Shown in pieces: positions 26,850 to 34,749 of a stretch of DNA of 64,000 nt (the first letter of the stretch is position 1; each line of letters starts with the position of its first letter). The position numbers were made by a program, and so were the translations under genes. A model generated the notes under the pieces. The model made no database searches. It saw only the letters and a program-made list of their open reading frames with translations, and had not been told where the DNA came from. Origin of the DNA: Streptomyces sp. NRRL F-5123 (GTDB lineage Bacteria; Actinomycetota; Actinomycetes; Streptomycetales; Streptomycetaceae); contig NZ_JOHY01000036.1 in the NCBI RefSeq assembly GCF_000721495.1, positions 1 to 64,000 on the forward strand. The letters are read 5' to 3'.

Positions 26850-27851
26850 ATGCTGCGACGCGAAGGCGACGGCACGGCCTGGTGGCAGGCCCGCCAGCGA
26901 CTCCTCGGCCGCCGGACCGACGTCCCGCACGTACTGAAACTGCGCCTTGTGGCCGAGGGTGACAGCGCCGACGTCGCACAATGGACGCGACGGATCATCG
27001 AGCAGGTGCACGGGGGAGTGGGAGGCCTCGACCCAGCTGCCAGTGCGGACGGGGCGCAAACGGGCTTTGCGGAGACTTTCGAACGCCTGCCCGCCGGTCC
27101 GGAAGGGGAGGACGAGGCACTGGCCCGCCTCGCGGACGGACGCACATCGAACGTCTTCCTGCGCTGGTCACTCGCCTCAATGCGTCGCGACGCCGAGGAA
27201 ACCGAACCGAGTGCGGTGCTGATCCTCCAGCCCGTCTTCGGCAGGCCGACCTGGGAACTGGGTCTGCACACCGGGCCCGCACAGCAGACCGAGGACAGGC
27301 ACCAGGACATCGACGCGCTGTGGGAAGAACTCCTCGACTCGGCTGGGCGGTTGCCGCTTACGGTCTGGGGTGCCGTCAGCTACGACGTCCCGGTCCCGCA
27401 CGGCACTCCCTACGAGACGTACTTCGCCATTCCGGACGGCGCCACCCAGGCCCGTACCCATCCCCGCGGCTACTTCCCCCGCAACTTCCTGACCGCCACG
27501 CACCTCGACGCCCTCGGCGGCGCGGCACAGGTGGCCGCGCGCTGCGCCGAACTCGGCCTGCGCTACCAGCCCGTGCCGCGCGGTGACCTTCCGCCGGGGG
27601 CGGTGGTGGGTGGTGAGGAGCCCACCCTCCACACCTCCGACGCCACCCTCGCCGCGGTCCGTGACCTCCTGAACCCGATCCTGATCCACCAGTCCTACAC
27701 CTGGTACGCGGGCCCACCGCTGCGGGTCTTCAAGGAGCCCGGTACCGCCTTCCGCCGCGTCCCGCCCGACATCGTCACCCCGTGGTTCGACGACGACCCT
27801 CCGCTCGAACCCGACTCCGGCGACGCCCGCCGCCTGGTCCCCGACGTCTGA
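26850..27851 (+). CDS. Hypothetical protein, possible partner of the toxin-like module
   Basis: 333 aa, ATG 26850 preceded by GGAGAAGG. I do not recognise the family. The protein is soluble, acidic and without signal or membrane segment. Noteworthy segments are LKLRLVAEGDSADVAQWTRRIIEQVHGG at the front and YETYFAIPDGATQARTHPRGYFPRNFLTATHLDALGG, a strand-rich middle. The end is acidic (WFDDDPPLEPDSGDARRLVPDV). It lies 20 bp downstream of the toxin-like fragment on the same strand, where an immunity gene would be expected, and an acidic partner would suit neutralising a nuclease. The function is unproven. Confidence 0.6.
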   Translation: MLRREGDGTAWWQARQRLLGRRTDVPHVLKLRLVAEGDSADVAQWTRRIIEQVHGGVGGLDPAASADGAQTGFAETFERLPAGPEGEDEALARLADGRTSNVFLRWSLASMRRDAEETEPSAVLILQPVFGRPTWELGLHTGPAQQTEDRHQDIDALWEELLDSAGRLPLTVWGAVSYDVPVPHGTPYETYFAIPDGATQARTHPRGYFPRNFLTATHLDALGGAAQVAARCAELGLRYQPVPRGDLPPGAVVGGEEPTLHTSDATLAAVRDLLNPILIHQSYTWYAGPPLRVFKEPGTAFRRVPPDIVTPWFDDDPPLEPDSGDARRLVPDV

Positions 27852-28268
27852 CGGAGCCGGGCAGCACCGCGTCCCGCAGGCCGACGGGATGCACGTCGCC
27901 GTGCTCGCTGCGGGGCATCACCGAGTGCCACCGATGTAGCCCGGCAGGCGATGGGGGTCCCCCTCGGCGGCCCGCGGGAGCGGCTTCGCTGCCGCGGGTC
28001 CGGATGGGGACATCGTGGGTGGAAGCCCGCGAGAGGCGTGCGGACCGGCGGGCCTGCACGGATGCGATGAGCAGCCGGTTTCCCCTTCGGCGGGCATGGC
28101 GATCCCGTCCCGCCGGCGCCGGCCGCGGGGCCGGTTCGGACGCGGCGAGGGCTGTCGGGGCCGGCGGTGTCGCCGATAGCGTGGTGTGCGTCACTCATTC
28201 CCCCCACGGCGGCGCGGGTACCCGCTTCGTTCTCACCCTGGCGCCGCCCATCCCCGAAGGGATGTCAG
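27852..28268. other. 417-bp gap with one hairpin
   Basis: There is no convincing gene. A stem-loop at 27971-27998 probably ends the upstream transcript. TAGCGT at 28177-28182 is a possible -10 for the secreted protein that starts at 28269. Nothing else stands out. Confidence 0.5.
27971..27998 (+). terminator. Stem-loop downstream of the 26850-27851 gene
   Basis: CCCGCGG pairs with CCGCGGG; inside it, after a G-G mismatch, AGCG pairs with CGCT around a GCTT tetraloop. There is no T run. Located 119 bp past the stop, so its role as a terminator is plausible rather than certain. Confidence 0.4.
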
Positions 28269-28793
28269 ATGAAGTGCACGACATCGCTCACCCGTGGATC
28301 CCTCGCCTTAGGGACCGGCCTGCTCGCGGGCGTACTCGCTGTGCCCACCACGGCAAGCGCGGACGCCTCGCCGTCCCAGGCGTTCTCGGCCCAGTCCGCC
28401 GACGCCTGCCCGCACGGCCTCACGCAGGGCACCCTCAGCTGGGTCGTCGACCAGTCCTGGCACGCTGTGGTGTACGTGAACGGCACGCTCAGCGACCAGC
28501 CCGAGTCCGCCTCCAGCGGCTCCTTCGCGTGCGCCGAGGACGGGTACGAATCGGACGCGAGCTTCACGATCTATGACGGAGCGAACGCGGTGACCACCGC
28601 CCATGAGCAGGTCGACAACGGCGTGGTCGGATTCGGCTTCCCCCTCAGGGGCGGTATCGACGTCCGGAGCGGCAGCGTGGTCAGCGAGACGCTGGTGATC
28701 CAGATCTGCCGCTCCCCGGTGAACAGCCAGATCAAGGCCCCCACCTACTGCGGCAAGGCGGTGACGTACTACCCGACGTACGTCACCGGCTAG
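28269..28793 (+). CDS. Small secreted cysteine-containing protein
   Basis: 174 aa from ATG 28269, with GAAGGGA 7 nt upstream. The signal peptide MKCTTSLTRGSLALGTGLLAGVLAVPTTASAD is cleaved near ASA-D (residue 31-32). The ~140-residue mature form has four Cys (ADACPHG, SFACAED, IQICRS, TYCGKA), enough for two disulfides, and alternating strands with little helix. I do not recognise a family; catalytic motifs are absent. It precedes, convergently, glnA and shares its terminator region. It is likely an extracellular structural, inhibitory or binding protein. Confidence 0.7.
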   Translation: MKCTTSLTRGSLALGTGLLAGVLAVPTTASADASPSQAFSAQSADACPHGLTQGTLSWVVDQSWHAVVYVNGTLSDQPESASSGSFACAEDGYESDASFTIYDGANAVTTAHEQVDNGVVGFGFPLRGGIDVRSGSVVSETLVIQICRSPVNSQIKAPTYCGKAVTYYPTYVTG

Positions 28794-28957
28794 ACCACCT
28801 GCCGCCGGCCGGCCACTGGCGGAACCAGGGACAGGGCTGGTTGTGGCACCCCACGTGACGGCGACCGGCCCTGCCTCCTCGGCTGATGCCCGGTCAGCTT
28901 GCAAGCCCGTCATTTCACATCCATTCACCTGAGGGTGAGGACGGGCGAGCGACGACG

Positions 28958-28995
28958 AGAGCCTCTGAGCGGCGTATTCGCAGCTCAGAGGCTCT
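28958..28995. terminator. Hairpin downstream of glnA, 13-bp perfect stem
   Basis: AGAGCCTCTGAGC and its exact complement enclose a 12-nt loop. It lies between the converging secreted-protein and glnA genes and can act in both directions. Confidence 0.75.
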
Positions 28996-29000
28996 GTTGT

Positions 29001-29021
29001 GACCCCCCGGACAGGGGGGTC
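29001..29021. terminator. Hairpin directly after the glnA stop
   Basis: GACCCCCC and GGGGGGTC form an 8-bp G-C stem with a GGACA loop, 13 bp past the glnA stop. Together with the hairpin at 28958-28995 it makes a tandem terminator. Confidence 0.75.
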
Positions 29022-29033
29022 AAGGACCCGGAT

Positions 29034-30443
29034 TTACAGGTCGAAGTAGAGCTCGAACTCGTGCGGGTGCGGGCGGAGCTGGATCGGGGCGATTTCGTGG
29101 GTGCGCTTGAAGTCGATCCAGGTCTCGATCAGGTCGGCGGTGAAGACGCCGCCGGCCTGGAGGTACTCGTTGTCCTCCTCCAGGGCGGTGAGGACCGCGG
29201 GGAGGGAGGTGGGGACCTGGGGGACGCCGGCGTGCTCCTCGGGGGCCAGCTCGTAGAGGTCCTTGTCGATCGGCTCGGCCGGCTCGATCTTGTTCTTGAC
29301 GCCGTCCAGGCCCGCCAGGAGGAGGGCGGAGAAGGCCAGGTAGGGGTTGGAGGACGGGTCGGGGGCACGGAACTCGACGCGCTTGGCCTTCGGGTTCGAG
29401 CCGGTGATCGGGATACGCATCGCCGCCGAGCGGTTGCGCTGCGAGTAGACCAGGTTGACCGGGGCCTCGAAGCCGGGGACCAGGCGGTGGTAGGAGTTCA
29501 CCGTCGGGTTGGTGAAGGCCAGCAGCGACGGGGCGTGCTTGAGGATGCCGCCGATGTAGAAGCGGGCGGTGTCGGACAGGCCCGCGTAGCCCTGCTCGTC
29601 GTAGAAGAGCGGGGTGCCGCCCTGCCACAGCGACTGGTGGACGTGCATACCGGAGCCGTTGTCACCGAAGATCGGCTTGGGCATGAAGGTCGCGGTCTTG
29701 CCGTTGCGCCAGGCGACGTTCTTCACGATGTACTTGAAGAGCATCAGGTCGTCGGCCGCGGCCAGCAGCGTGTTGAACTTGTAGTTGATCTCCGCCTGGC
29801 CCGCGGTGCCGACCTCGTGGTGCTGGCGCTCGACCTGCAGGCCGGACTTCTCCAGCTCCAGGCTGATCTCGGCGCGCAGGTCGGCGAAGTGGTCGACCGG
29901 CGGGGTCGGGAAGTAGCCGCCCTTGTAGCGGACCTTGTAACCGCGGTTGTTCTCCAGCGCGCCGGTGTTCCAGGCGCCGGCCTCGGAGTCGATGTGGTAG
30001 AAGGACTCGTTCGACGACGTCTGGAAGCGGACGCTGTCGAAGACGTAGAACTCCGCCTCCGGGCCGAAGTACGCGGTGTCGGCGATGCCGGTCGACGCGA
30101 GGTAGGCCTCGGCCTTCTTCGCCACGTTCCGCGGGTCGCGGCTGTACTGCTCGCCGGTGATCGGGTCGTGGATGAAGAAGTTGATGTTGAGCGTCTTGTC
30201 ACGGCGGAAGGGGTCGACACGCGCCGTGGACAGGTCGGCGCGCAGCGCCATGTCCGACTCGTGGATCGCCTGGAAGCCCCGGATGGACGAGCCGTCGAAG
30301 GCCAGTTCCTCGGCCGGGTCGAACGCCGATGCCGGGACCGTGAAGTGCTGCATGACACCTGGCAGGTCGCAGAACCGGACGTCGACGAACTTGACGCCCT
30401 CGTCCGAGATGAACTTGTTGACGTCGTCGGCGTTCTGGAACAT
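29034..30443 (-). CDS. glnA: Glutamine synthetase type I
   Basis: 469 aa, the standard GSI length, from ATG 30443 with AGGAGGA 6 nt upstream. It makes glutamine from glutamate, ammonia and ATP as a cytoplasmic dodecamer. Visible landmarks are the Asp loop [10 protein letters not shown], metal ligands in [10 protein letters not shown] and the His in [11 protein letters not shown], the Glu flap NRSAAMRIP, and [20 protein letters not shown]. The adenylylation site Tyr397 is kept in [11 protein letters not shown], so GlnE control should apply. The promoter carries a complete four-element GlnR box. Tandem terminators follow. This is the housekeeping GSI rather than a gamma-glutamylpolyamine synthetase-like paralogue. 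Confidence 0.97.
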   Translation of the reverse strand: MFQNADDVNKFISDEGVKFVDVRFCDLPGVMQHFTVPASAFDPAEELAFDGSSIRGFQAIHESDMALRADLSTARVDPFRRDKTLNINFFIHDPITGEQYSRDPRNVAKKAEAYLASTGIADTAYFGPEAEFYVFDSVRFQTSSNESFYHIDSEAGAWNTGALENNRGYKVRYKGGYFPTPPVDHFADLRAEISLELEKSGLQVERQHHEVGTAGQAEINYKFNTLLAAADDLMLFKYIVKNVAWRNGKTATFMPKPIFGDNGSGMHVHQSLWQGGTPLFYDEQGYAGLSDTARFYIGGILKHAPSLLAFTNPTVNSYHRLVPGFEAPVNLVYSQRNRSAAMRIPITGSNPKAKRVEFRAPDPSSNPYLAFSALLLAGLDGVKNKIEPAEPIDKDLYELAPEEHAGVPQVPTSLPAVLTALEEDNEYLQAGGVFTADLIETWIDFKRTHEIAPIQLRPHPHEFELYFDL

Positions 30444-30537
30444 CCCACTCCTCCTAGGCCCGGCCGGCCGGCCGGGGGTGGCGATCGAGGTGCGGCCACT
30501 GCGGCGGCCCACACTGCCATGACCATAAAGACCTGGC

Positions 30538-30576
30538 ATTTCTCCAGCATGACCCATTTGTTTCGCGGATGTTAAC
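30538..30576 (-). promoter_or_regulatory. GlnR box of glnA
   Basis: On the minus strand GTTAAC-N6-GAAAC-N6-GTCAT-N6-GAAAT gives the a1-b1-a2-b2 order and exact 6-bp spacing of actinobacterial GlnR binding sites. GAAAC is at 30564-30560, GTCAT at 30553-30549 and GAAAT at 30542-30538. It lies about 95-133 bp upstream of the glnA start codon, as expected for nitrogen-dependent activation. Confidence 0.85.
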
Positions 30577-30640
30577 CGGGTGGTGACGCGCCTGGTCCCC
30601 GGCGCGCGGCGCTGGGCCGTCCGGGGGTTACCGTGGTCGG

Positions 30641-31108
30641 GTGGACAACAGGGAAGTCATCGGATCGTGGCTCTCGGGGCCCCGTGCGGCAGCCGAGAAG
30701 ATGGGCGTGGAGTTCGGGTACCGCGGTGAGCGGCTCGGGCTCCCGGAGAGCGGACCCGGCTCCATCGCGTCGGTCGGCCGGCGCATCGCCGCGCTGTTCA
30801 TCGACTGGTTCCTCAGCGTGCTGATCGCATACGGTCTGCTTGCGCACCGTGACGTACATCTGGCGAGCAACTGGGCGCTCCTCGTGTTCGGCGCGGTGAG
30901 CACGATCGGTCTCGGGCTGGTCGGCGCGACCCCCGGCAAGCTGATCATGCGCACGCGGGTCGTGCAGGTCGACGGCACGCGCCTCACCCTGCTGGGTGCC
31001 CTCCTGCGCGCCGTACTGGTGCTGCTCGTCGTCCCGGCCGTCGTCTTCGACCGCGACACCCGCGGCCTGCACGACAAGGCCGTCAAGACCGTCCAGATCC
31101 GGGTCTGA
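30641..31108 (+). CDS. RDD family membrane protein
   Basis: 155 aa, GTG start at 30641 without a strong ribosome site. The RDD signature appears as [16 protein letters not shown] (Arg...Asp at the first membrane segment), and the closing part has [34 protein letters not shown] with a late [15 protein letters not shown]. Three to four hydrophobic segments place it in the cytoplasmic membrane. The function of the family is mostly unknown; some members are implicated in ion exchange. It is divergent from glnA and convergent with the DUF4191 gene, a conserved streptomycete arrangement. Confidence 0.9.
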   Translation: MDNREVIGSWLSGPRAAAEKMGVEFGYRGERLGLPESGPGSIASVGRRIAALFIDWFLSVLIAYGLLAHRDVHLASNWALLVFGAVSTIGLGLVGATPGKLIMRTRVVQVDGTRLTLLGALLRAVLVLLVVPAVVFDRDTRGLHDKAVKTVQIRV

Positions 31109-31190
31109 GCCGCCGCTCCCGAACTGCGGAGGATCCGGAACGGTCCGGAAACGGTCCGGAACGGTCGGAACCCGAACGCCGTGACAGCCG

Positions 31191-31221
31191 AAAGGGCGCC
31201 CCCGCGACGGGAGCGCCCTTT
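31191..31221. terminator. Bidirectional terminator between RDD and DUF4191 genes
   Basis: AAAGGGCGC and GCGCCCTTT form a 9-bp perfect stem with a 13-nt loop, ending in T residues on both strands. It is preceded at about 31136-31170 by three partly overlapping CGGTCCGGAA-like direct repeats. Confidence 0.8.
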
Positions 31222-31242
31222 CCTGGTCAGGTGAGGGAGAGA

Positions 31243-31920
31243 TCAGCGGCCCTTGGGCATCCGCATGCCCCTCGGCAGCGGACCCTTCGGGATCGGGAGC
31301 TTGGACATCGGGTCGCCCAGCGCGCGCAGCCGGTCGTTGACCTGGGTGGTCTGCGGGCCGGTCAGGGTGCGGGGGAGGCGCAGCAGCGTCGTCCGCAGCT
31401 TCTTGAGGGACAGCTCGCCCTCCGCCGTGCCCACGATGTAGTCGTGCACCGGCACGTCGTAGACGATCCGGGAGACTTTCTTCTTCTCGTTGGCCAGCAG
31501 GCCCTTGACCCGGTTCGGGTTGCCCTCGCCGATGAGCACCACACCGGCCTTGCCGACCGCCCGGTGCACCACGTCCTGGCTCTTGTTCATCGCCACCGCC
31601 GGTGTCACGGTCCAGCCGCGGCCCACGTTCTGGAGTACTGCCGCGGCCGCGCCGGGCTTGCCCTCCAGTTGGCCGAAGGCGGCCTTCTCGGCACGGCGGC
31701 CGAAGATCACCGCCATCGCGAGGAAGGCCAGCAGGAGTCCCAGGATCCCGGCCCAGATCGGATGATCGATCAGGAATCCGAGTGCGAGGATGACACCGAA
31801 GGTGACGATTCCCACAGCCGCCACGATCAGCCCGACCTTGGGGTCGGCCTGCCGGGTCATCTTGTATGTCTGAGCGATCTGTGCCAGTCGCCCAGGGTTC
31901 TCGGATGTCTTCCTCGCCAT
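31243..31920 (-). CDS. DUF4191 membrane protein
   Basis: 225 aa. It opens with a cytoplasmic RLAQIAQTYKMTRQADPKV, then two adjacent membrane helices (VGLIVAAVGIVTFGVILALGFLI and IWAGILGLLLAFLAMAVIFGRRAEKAAF). A soluble C-terminal domain follows with GRGWTVTPAVAMNKSQDVVHRAVGKAGVVLIGEGNPNRV, the DUF4191 hallmark, and a basic Lys/Pro/Gly-rich tail. The function is unknown. Members sit next to lipA in most streptomycetes, as here, with one small gene between. Confidence 0.9.
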   Translation of the reverse strand: MARKTSENPGRLAQIAQTYKMTRQADPKVGLIVAAVGIVTFGVILALGFLIDHPIWAGILGLLLAFLAMAVIFGRRAEKAAFGQLEGKPGAAAAVLQNVGRGWTVTPAVAMNKSQDVVHRAVGKAGVVLIGEGNPNRVKGLLANEKKKVSRIVYDVPVHDYIVGTAEGELSLKKLRTTLLRLPRTLTGPQTTQVNDRLRALGDPMSKLPIPKGPLPRGMRMPKGR

Positions 31921-31985
31921 GGGGCAAAGGATACGTGGCCGCCGGCTCAGCCGTCACGGCGACCGCCTGCTGCGCGGGACCCGCT

Positions 31986-32258
31986 TCAGTCGCGTACGGC
32001 GTCCTCGCGCGCGGCCGTCGTCAGGGGCGCCGCCGGATCGGGGACGGTGGCCGTGGCCAGGGCCGCCATCTCGTGCTCGGCCTCCCGGCGGTCCCTGGCG
32101 CGCTGCCGGTCGGCGACGACGGACGCCCAGGCGTTACGCCGGGCGGTCTGCTGGCCACCGCGCAGCAGAAACGATTCGACAGCACGCAGCGCGCCGGCGA
32201 CCGGCGTATGCGTGGGCAGGTGCAGATACGGACGTGCATGGACCGACTCGGACGGCAT
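31986..32258 (-). CDS. Small conserved hypothetical protein of the lipA region
   Basis: 90 aa from ATG 32258, with GAGGGGGA 7 nt upstream. It begins MPSESVHARPYLHLPTHTPVAGALRAVESFLLRGGQQTARRNAWASV and continues as a charged helix (ADRQRARDRREAEHEMAALA). No membrane or signal segment is present. I recognise the N-terminal pattern from the same position in other streptomycetes but no function is known. It stands alone between lipA and DUF4191 on the same strand. Confidence 0.7.
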   Translation of the reverse strand: MPSESVHARPYLHLPTHTPVAGALRAVESFLLRGGQQTARRNAWASVVADRQRARDRREAEHEMAALATATVPDPAAPLTTAAREDAVRD

Positions 32259-32490
32259 GGCGTCCCCCTCAGGAGCAACGAGACGAACCGGAGTGCGCAG
32301 TGTCGTGCGTGGTGCGGGGCGGTGCGGGCGCGTCTGCCGCCCCGGCCGTGAGAACCAGGCTCGCGACAACGTGTTACCAGCCGGTGACCACCCGGTCAAT
32401 CTCACATGAAAGCCGCGCCCCCGCCCGCACCCCGCCCCGCCAGGTCACTCTTCCGGCAGCCGGGCAGGGCCGGGTGAGGGGATTCACACG

Positions 32491-32509
32491 CCGGCCCCCG
32501 CGGGGCCGG
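32491..32509 (-). terminator. Terminator hairpin after lipA
   Basis: CCGGCCCC-CGC-GGGGCCGG, an 8-bp all-G/C stem with a 3-nt loop, starts 7 bp past the lipA stop codon. Confidence 0.65.
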
Positions 32510-32515
32510 TACGGC

Positions 32516-33493
32516 TCAGCCCGCGTGCACCGCGCCGGGCAGCGCGCCCAGCTGCGCGCGGCGGTCGACGGCCTGCTGGAAGAGGCGCCCGGCGCGGTAG
32601 GACGAGCGGACCAGCGGCCCGGACATCACGCCGGCGAAGCCGATCTCCTCGGCCTCCTCCTTCAGCTCCACGAACTCCGCGGGCTTGACCCAGCGCTCCA
32701 CCGGGTGGTGCCGCACCGAGGGCCGCAGGTACTGCGTGATGGTGATGAGCTCGCAGCCCGCGTCGTGCAGGTCCTGCAGCGCCTGGCTGACCTCGGCGCG
32801 CTCCTCGCCCATGCCCAGGATCAGGTTGGACTTGGTCACCAGGCCCGCCTCGCGCGCCCGGGTGAGGACGTCCAGGGAGCGCTCGTAGCGGAAGCCTGGG
32901 CGGATGCGGCGGAAGATGCGCGGCACCGTCTCGACGTTGTGCGCCAGCACCTCGGGGCGCGATCCGAAGACCTCGGCGAGCTGCTCGGGCACCGCGTTGA
33001 AGTCCGGGACGAGCAGCTCGACCTTGGTCCGTCCGGCGGCCCGCCCGGCGGTCATGGCGTGGATCTGCCGCACCGTCTCGGCGTACAGCCAGGCGCCGCC
33101 GTCCTCCAGGTCGTCGCGCGCGACGCCGGTGATCGTGGCGTAGTTCAGGTCCATCGTGACGACGGACTCGCCGACGCGGCGCGGCTCGTCGCGGTCCAGC
33201 GCCTGCGGCTTGCCGGTGTCGATCTGGCAGAAGTCGCAGCGCCGGGTGCACTGGTCGCCGCCGATCAGGAACGTCGCCTCGCGGTCCTCCCAGCATTCGT
33301 AGATGTTGGGACAGCCTGCTTCCTGGCACACCGTGTGCAGGCCCTCGCGCTTCACGAGCGACTGCATCTGCGTGTACTCGGGGCCCATCTTCGCCCGCGT
33401 CTTGATCCACTCGGGCTTGCGCTCGATGGGGGTCTCGCTGTTGCGGACCTCCAGGCGCAGCATCTTGCGTCCGTCGGGTGAGACTGCGGACAC
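32516..33493 (-). CDS. lipA: Lipoyl synthase
   Basis: 325 aa from GTG 33493, with AGGGAGC 6 nt upstream. A radical-SAM enzyme inserting two sulfurs into octanoyl groups on E2 and GcvH proteins. The auxiliary [4Fe-4S] ligands are Cys56, Cys61 and Cys67 ([12 protein letters not shown]); the SAM cluster is CTRRCDFC (Cys82, 86, 89). The RSSYRAG near the C-terminus supplies the Ser ligand of the auxiliary cluster. It lies 59 bp downstream of lipB on the same strand, forming the lipB-lipA pair that serves the E2 encoded some 12 kb to the right. Confidence 0.97.
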   Translation of the reverse strand: MSAVSPDGRKMLRLEVRNSETPIERKPEWIKTRAKMGPEYTQMQSLVKREGLHTVCQEAGCPNIYECWEDREATFLIGGDQCTRRCDFCQIDTGKPQALDRDEPRRVGESVVTMDLNYATITGVARDDLEDGGAWLYAETVRQIHAMTAGRAAGRTKVELLVPDFNAVPEQLAEVFGSRPEVLAHNVETVPRIFRRIRPGFRYERSLDVLTRAREAGLVTKSNLILGMGEERAEVSQALQDLHDAGCELITITQYLRPSVRHHPVERWVKPAEFVELKEEAEEIGFAGVMSGPLVRSSYRAGRLFQQAVDRRAQLGALPGAVHAG

Positions 33494-33552
33494 GACCGGC
33501 TCCCTAAAGCTGAGATTGTGCCTGAGGCTTTGATTCTTCGGTGAACGCCAGC

Positions 33553-34461
33553 TTACGCCGCGGAATTCCTGGAAGGCGTGTCGATGACGCGGGGCAGCGG
33601 GACGGCCGTGGCCAGGACGTCGGCGAGGTGCTTCTCGACGACCGGCAGCACCTCGGCGACGGTGACGTCCCGCCCCAGCTCCTCCGCCAGCGAGGTGACG
33701 CCCGCGTCCCGGATGCCGCACGGCACGATGCGGTCGTACCAGGTGGTGTCGGGGTTGCAGTTGAAGGCGAAGCCGTGCATGGTCACGCCCTTGGCCACGC
33801 GGATGCCGATCGCCGCGAGCTTGCGGTCCTCGCGCCGCTGGCCGGCGTTGGAGGGTGCGTACTCCGGGCCGTTGAGCCGCGGGTCGAACTCGTCGTCCGT
33901 CAGCCGCGGGTCGAAGTCCAGGGTCAGCCCGCTCGGCCGCTGCTCCACGCCTGTGGTCGCGCTCCGGCTCGACTCTGCTCCGGCCGCGTGTCCCTCCCTC
34001 GTTCCTCGGTCGGAACCCGCAACCTGCGCTGCATCTCGCCTGCGCTGCTCCACCGGGTCGCCCAGCACCCACACCCCCGAGCGCCCCTCCACCCGGGAGG
34101 TCTCGACGCCGAAGTCGGCGGCCACGCGGATGAGGGCCTCCTCGATACGGCGGACGTGCGCCACGACGTCGACCGGGCGCGGCAGCTTCAGGATCGGGTA
34201 GCCCACGAGCTGGCCCGGGCCGTGCCAGGTGATCTTGCCGCCGCGGTCGACGTCCACCACCGGGGTGCCGTCCAGCGGACGCTCGCTGTCCTCGGTGCGC
34301 CGCCCCGCGGTGTAGACCGGCGGGTGCTCCAGCAGCAGGCAGGTGTCCGGGATCTCGTCGGCGAAGCGCGCGGCGTGCACGGTGCGCTGCTGCTGCCACG
34401 CCTCCTGGTACTCCACGGCGTCGGGTCCGAAACCCAGGTGAACGAACTTCAGCTCACTCAC
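33553..34461 (-). CDS. lipB: Octanoyltransferase with an in-frame insertion
   Basis: 302 aa from GTG 34461 (AGAGGAG 5 nt upstream). It transfers octanoyl from ACP to lipoyl domains. The core motifs are [23 protein letters not shown], the Lys of [19 protein letters not shown] and the nucleophile Cys in [13 protein letters not shown]. LipB is normally 210-270 aa. Between GVWVLGDP and DRKLAA there is the streptomycete-type extra loop [19 protein letters not shown], and ahead of it a further 35 residues ([19 protein letters not shown] onward) bounded by VEQ repeats. That part is a 105-bp insertion with 11-bp direct repeats. All catalytic residues survive, so the enzyme may still work. Confidence 0.93.
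   Translation of the reverse strand: MSELKFVHLGFGPDAVEYQEAWQQQRTVHAARFADEIPDTCLLLEHPPVYTAGRRTEDSERPLDGTPVVDVDRGGKITWHGPGQLVGYPILKLPRPVDVVAHVRRIEEALIRVAADFGVETSRVEGRSGVWVLGDPVEQRRRDAAQVAGSDRGTREGHAAGAESSRSATTGVEQRPSGLTLDFDPRLTDDEFDPRLNGPEYAPSNAGQRREDRKLAAIGIRVAKGVTMHGFAFNCNPDTTWYDRIVPCGIRDAGVTSLAEELGRDVTVAEVLPVVEKHLADVLATAVPLPRVIDTPSRNSAA
33938..34053. mobile_element. 105-bp insertion in lipB flanked by 11-bp direct repeats
   Basis: CGCTGCTCCAC occurs at 33938-33948 and again at 34043-34053, exactly 105 bp apart, and the DNA between is open in the lipB frame. The inserted DNA encodes a polar, Arg/Ser/Thr-rich stretch not expected in LipB. The layout fits a small non-autonomous element with target duplication, or a recombined repetitive segment. 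No terminal inverted repeats of note were found. Confidence 0.5.
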
Positions 34462-34749
34462 GGCGACTCCTCTGCGGTGCGCGGCGCGGCCGACGCGGGT
34501 TGTCGTGAGGCGCCCCGTCAACTGTACGGCGGCCAGGCGGAGCAACCCTGCGCGGGGCGGCCCCGCCCGGCGCGAAACGGCGTGACCCATACCACGGTGG
34601 CCGCCATCGGCGCAGCCGGCTTACCCGGCAATGTGGACCGTTGTCGCTCAATCGGACGAATACGGGGCTCTTGTGGCGAGGCGGACGGCGCAGACCGTTA
34701 CATTCGCGCCGATCCGACGTTGCCGCAGAGGAAGAGGGCCGTACCGCCG

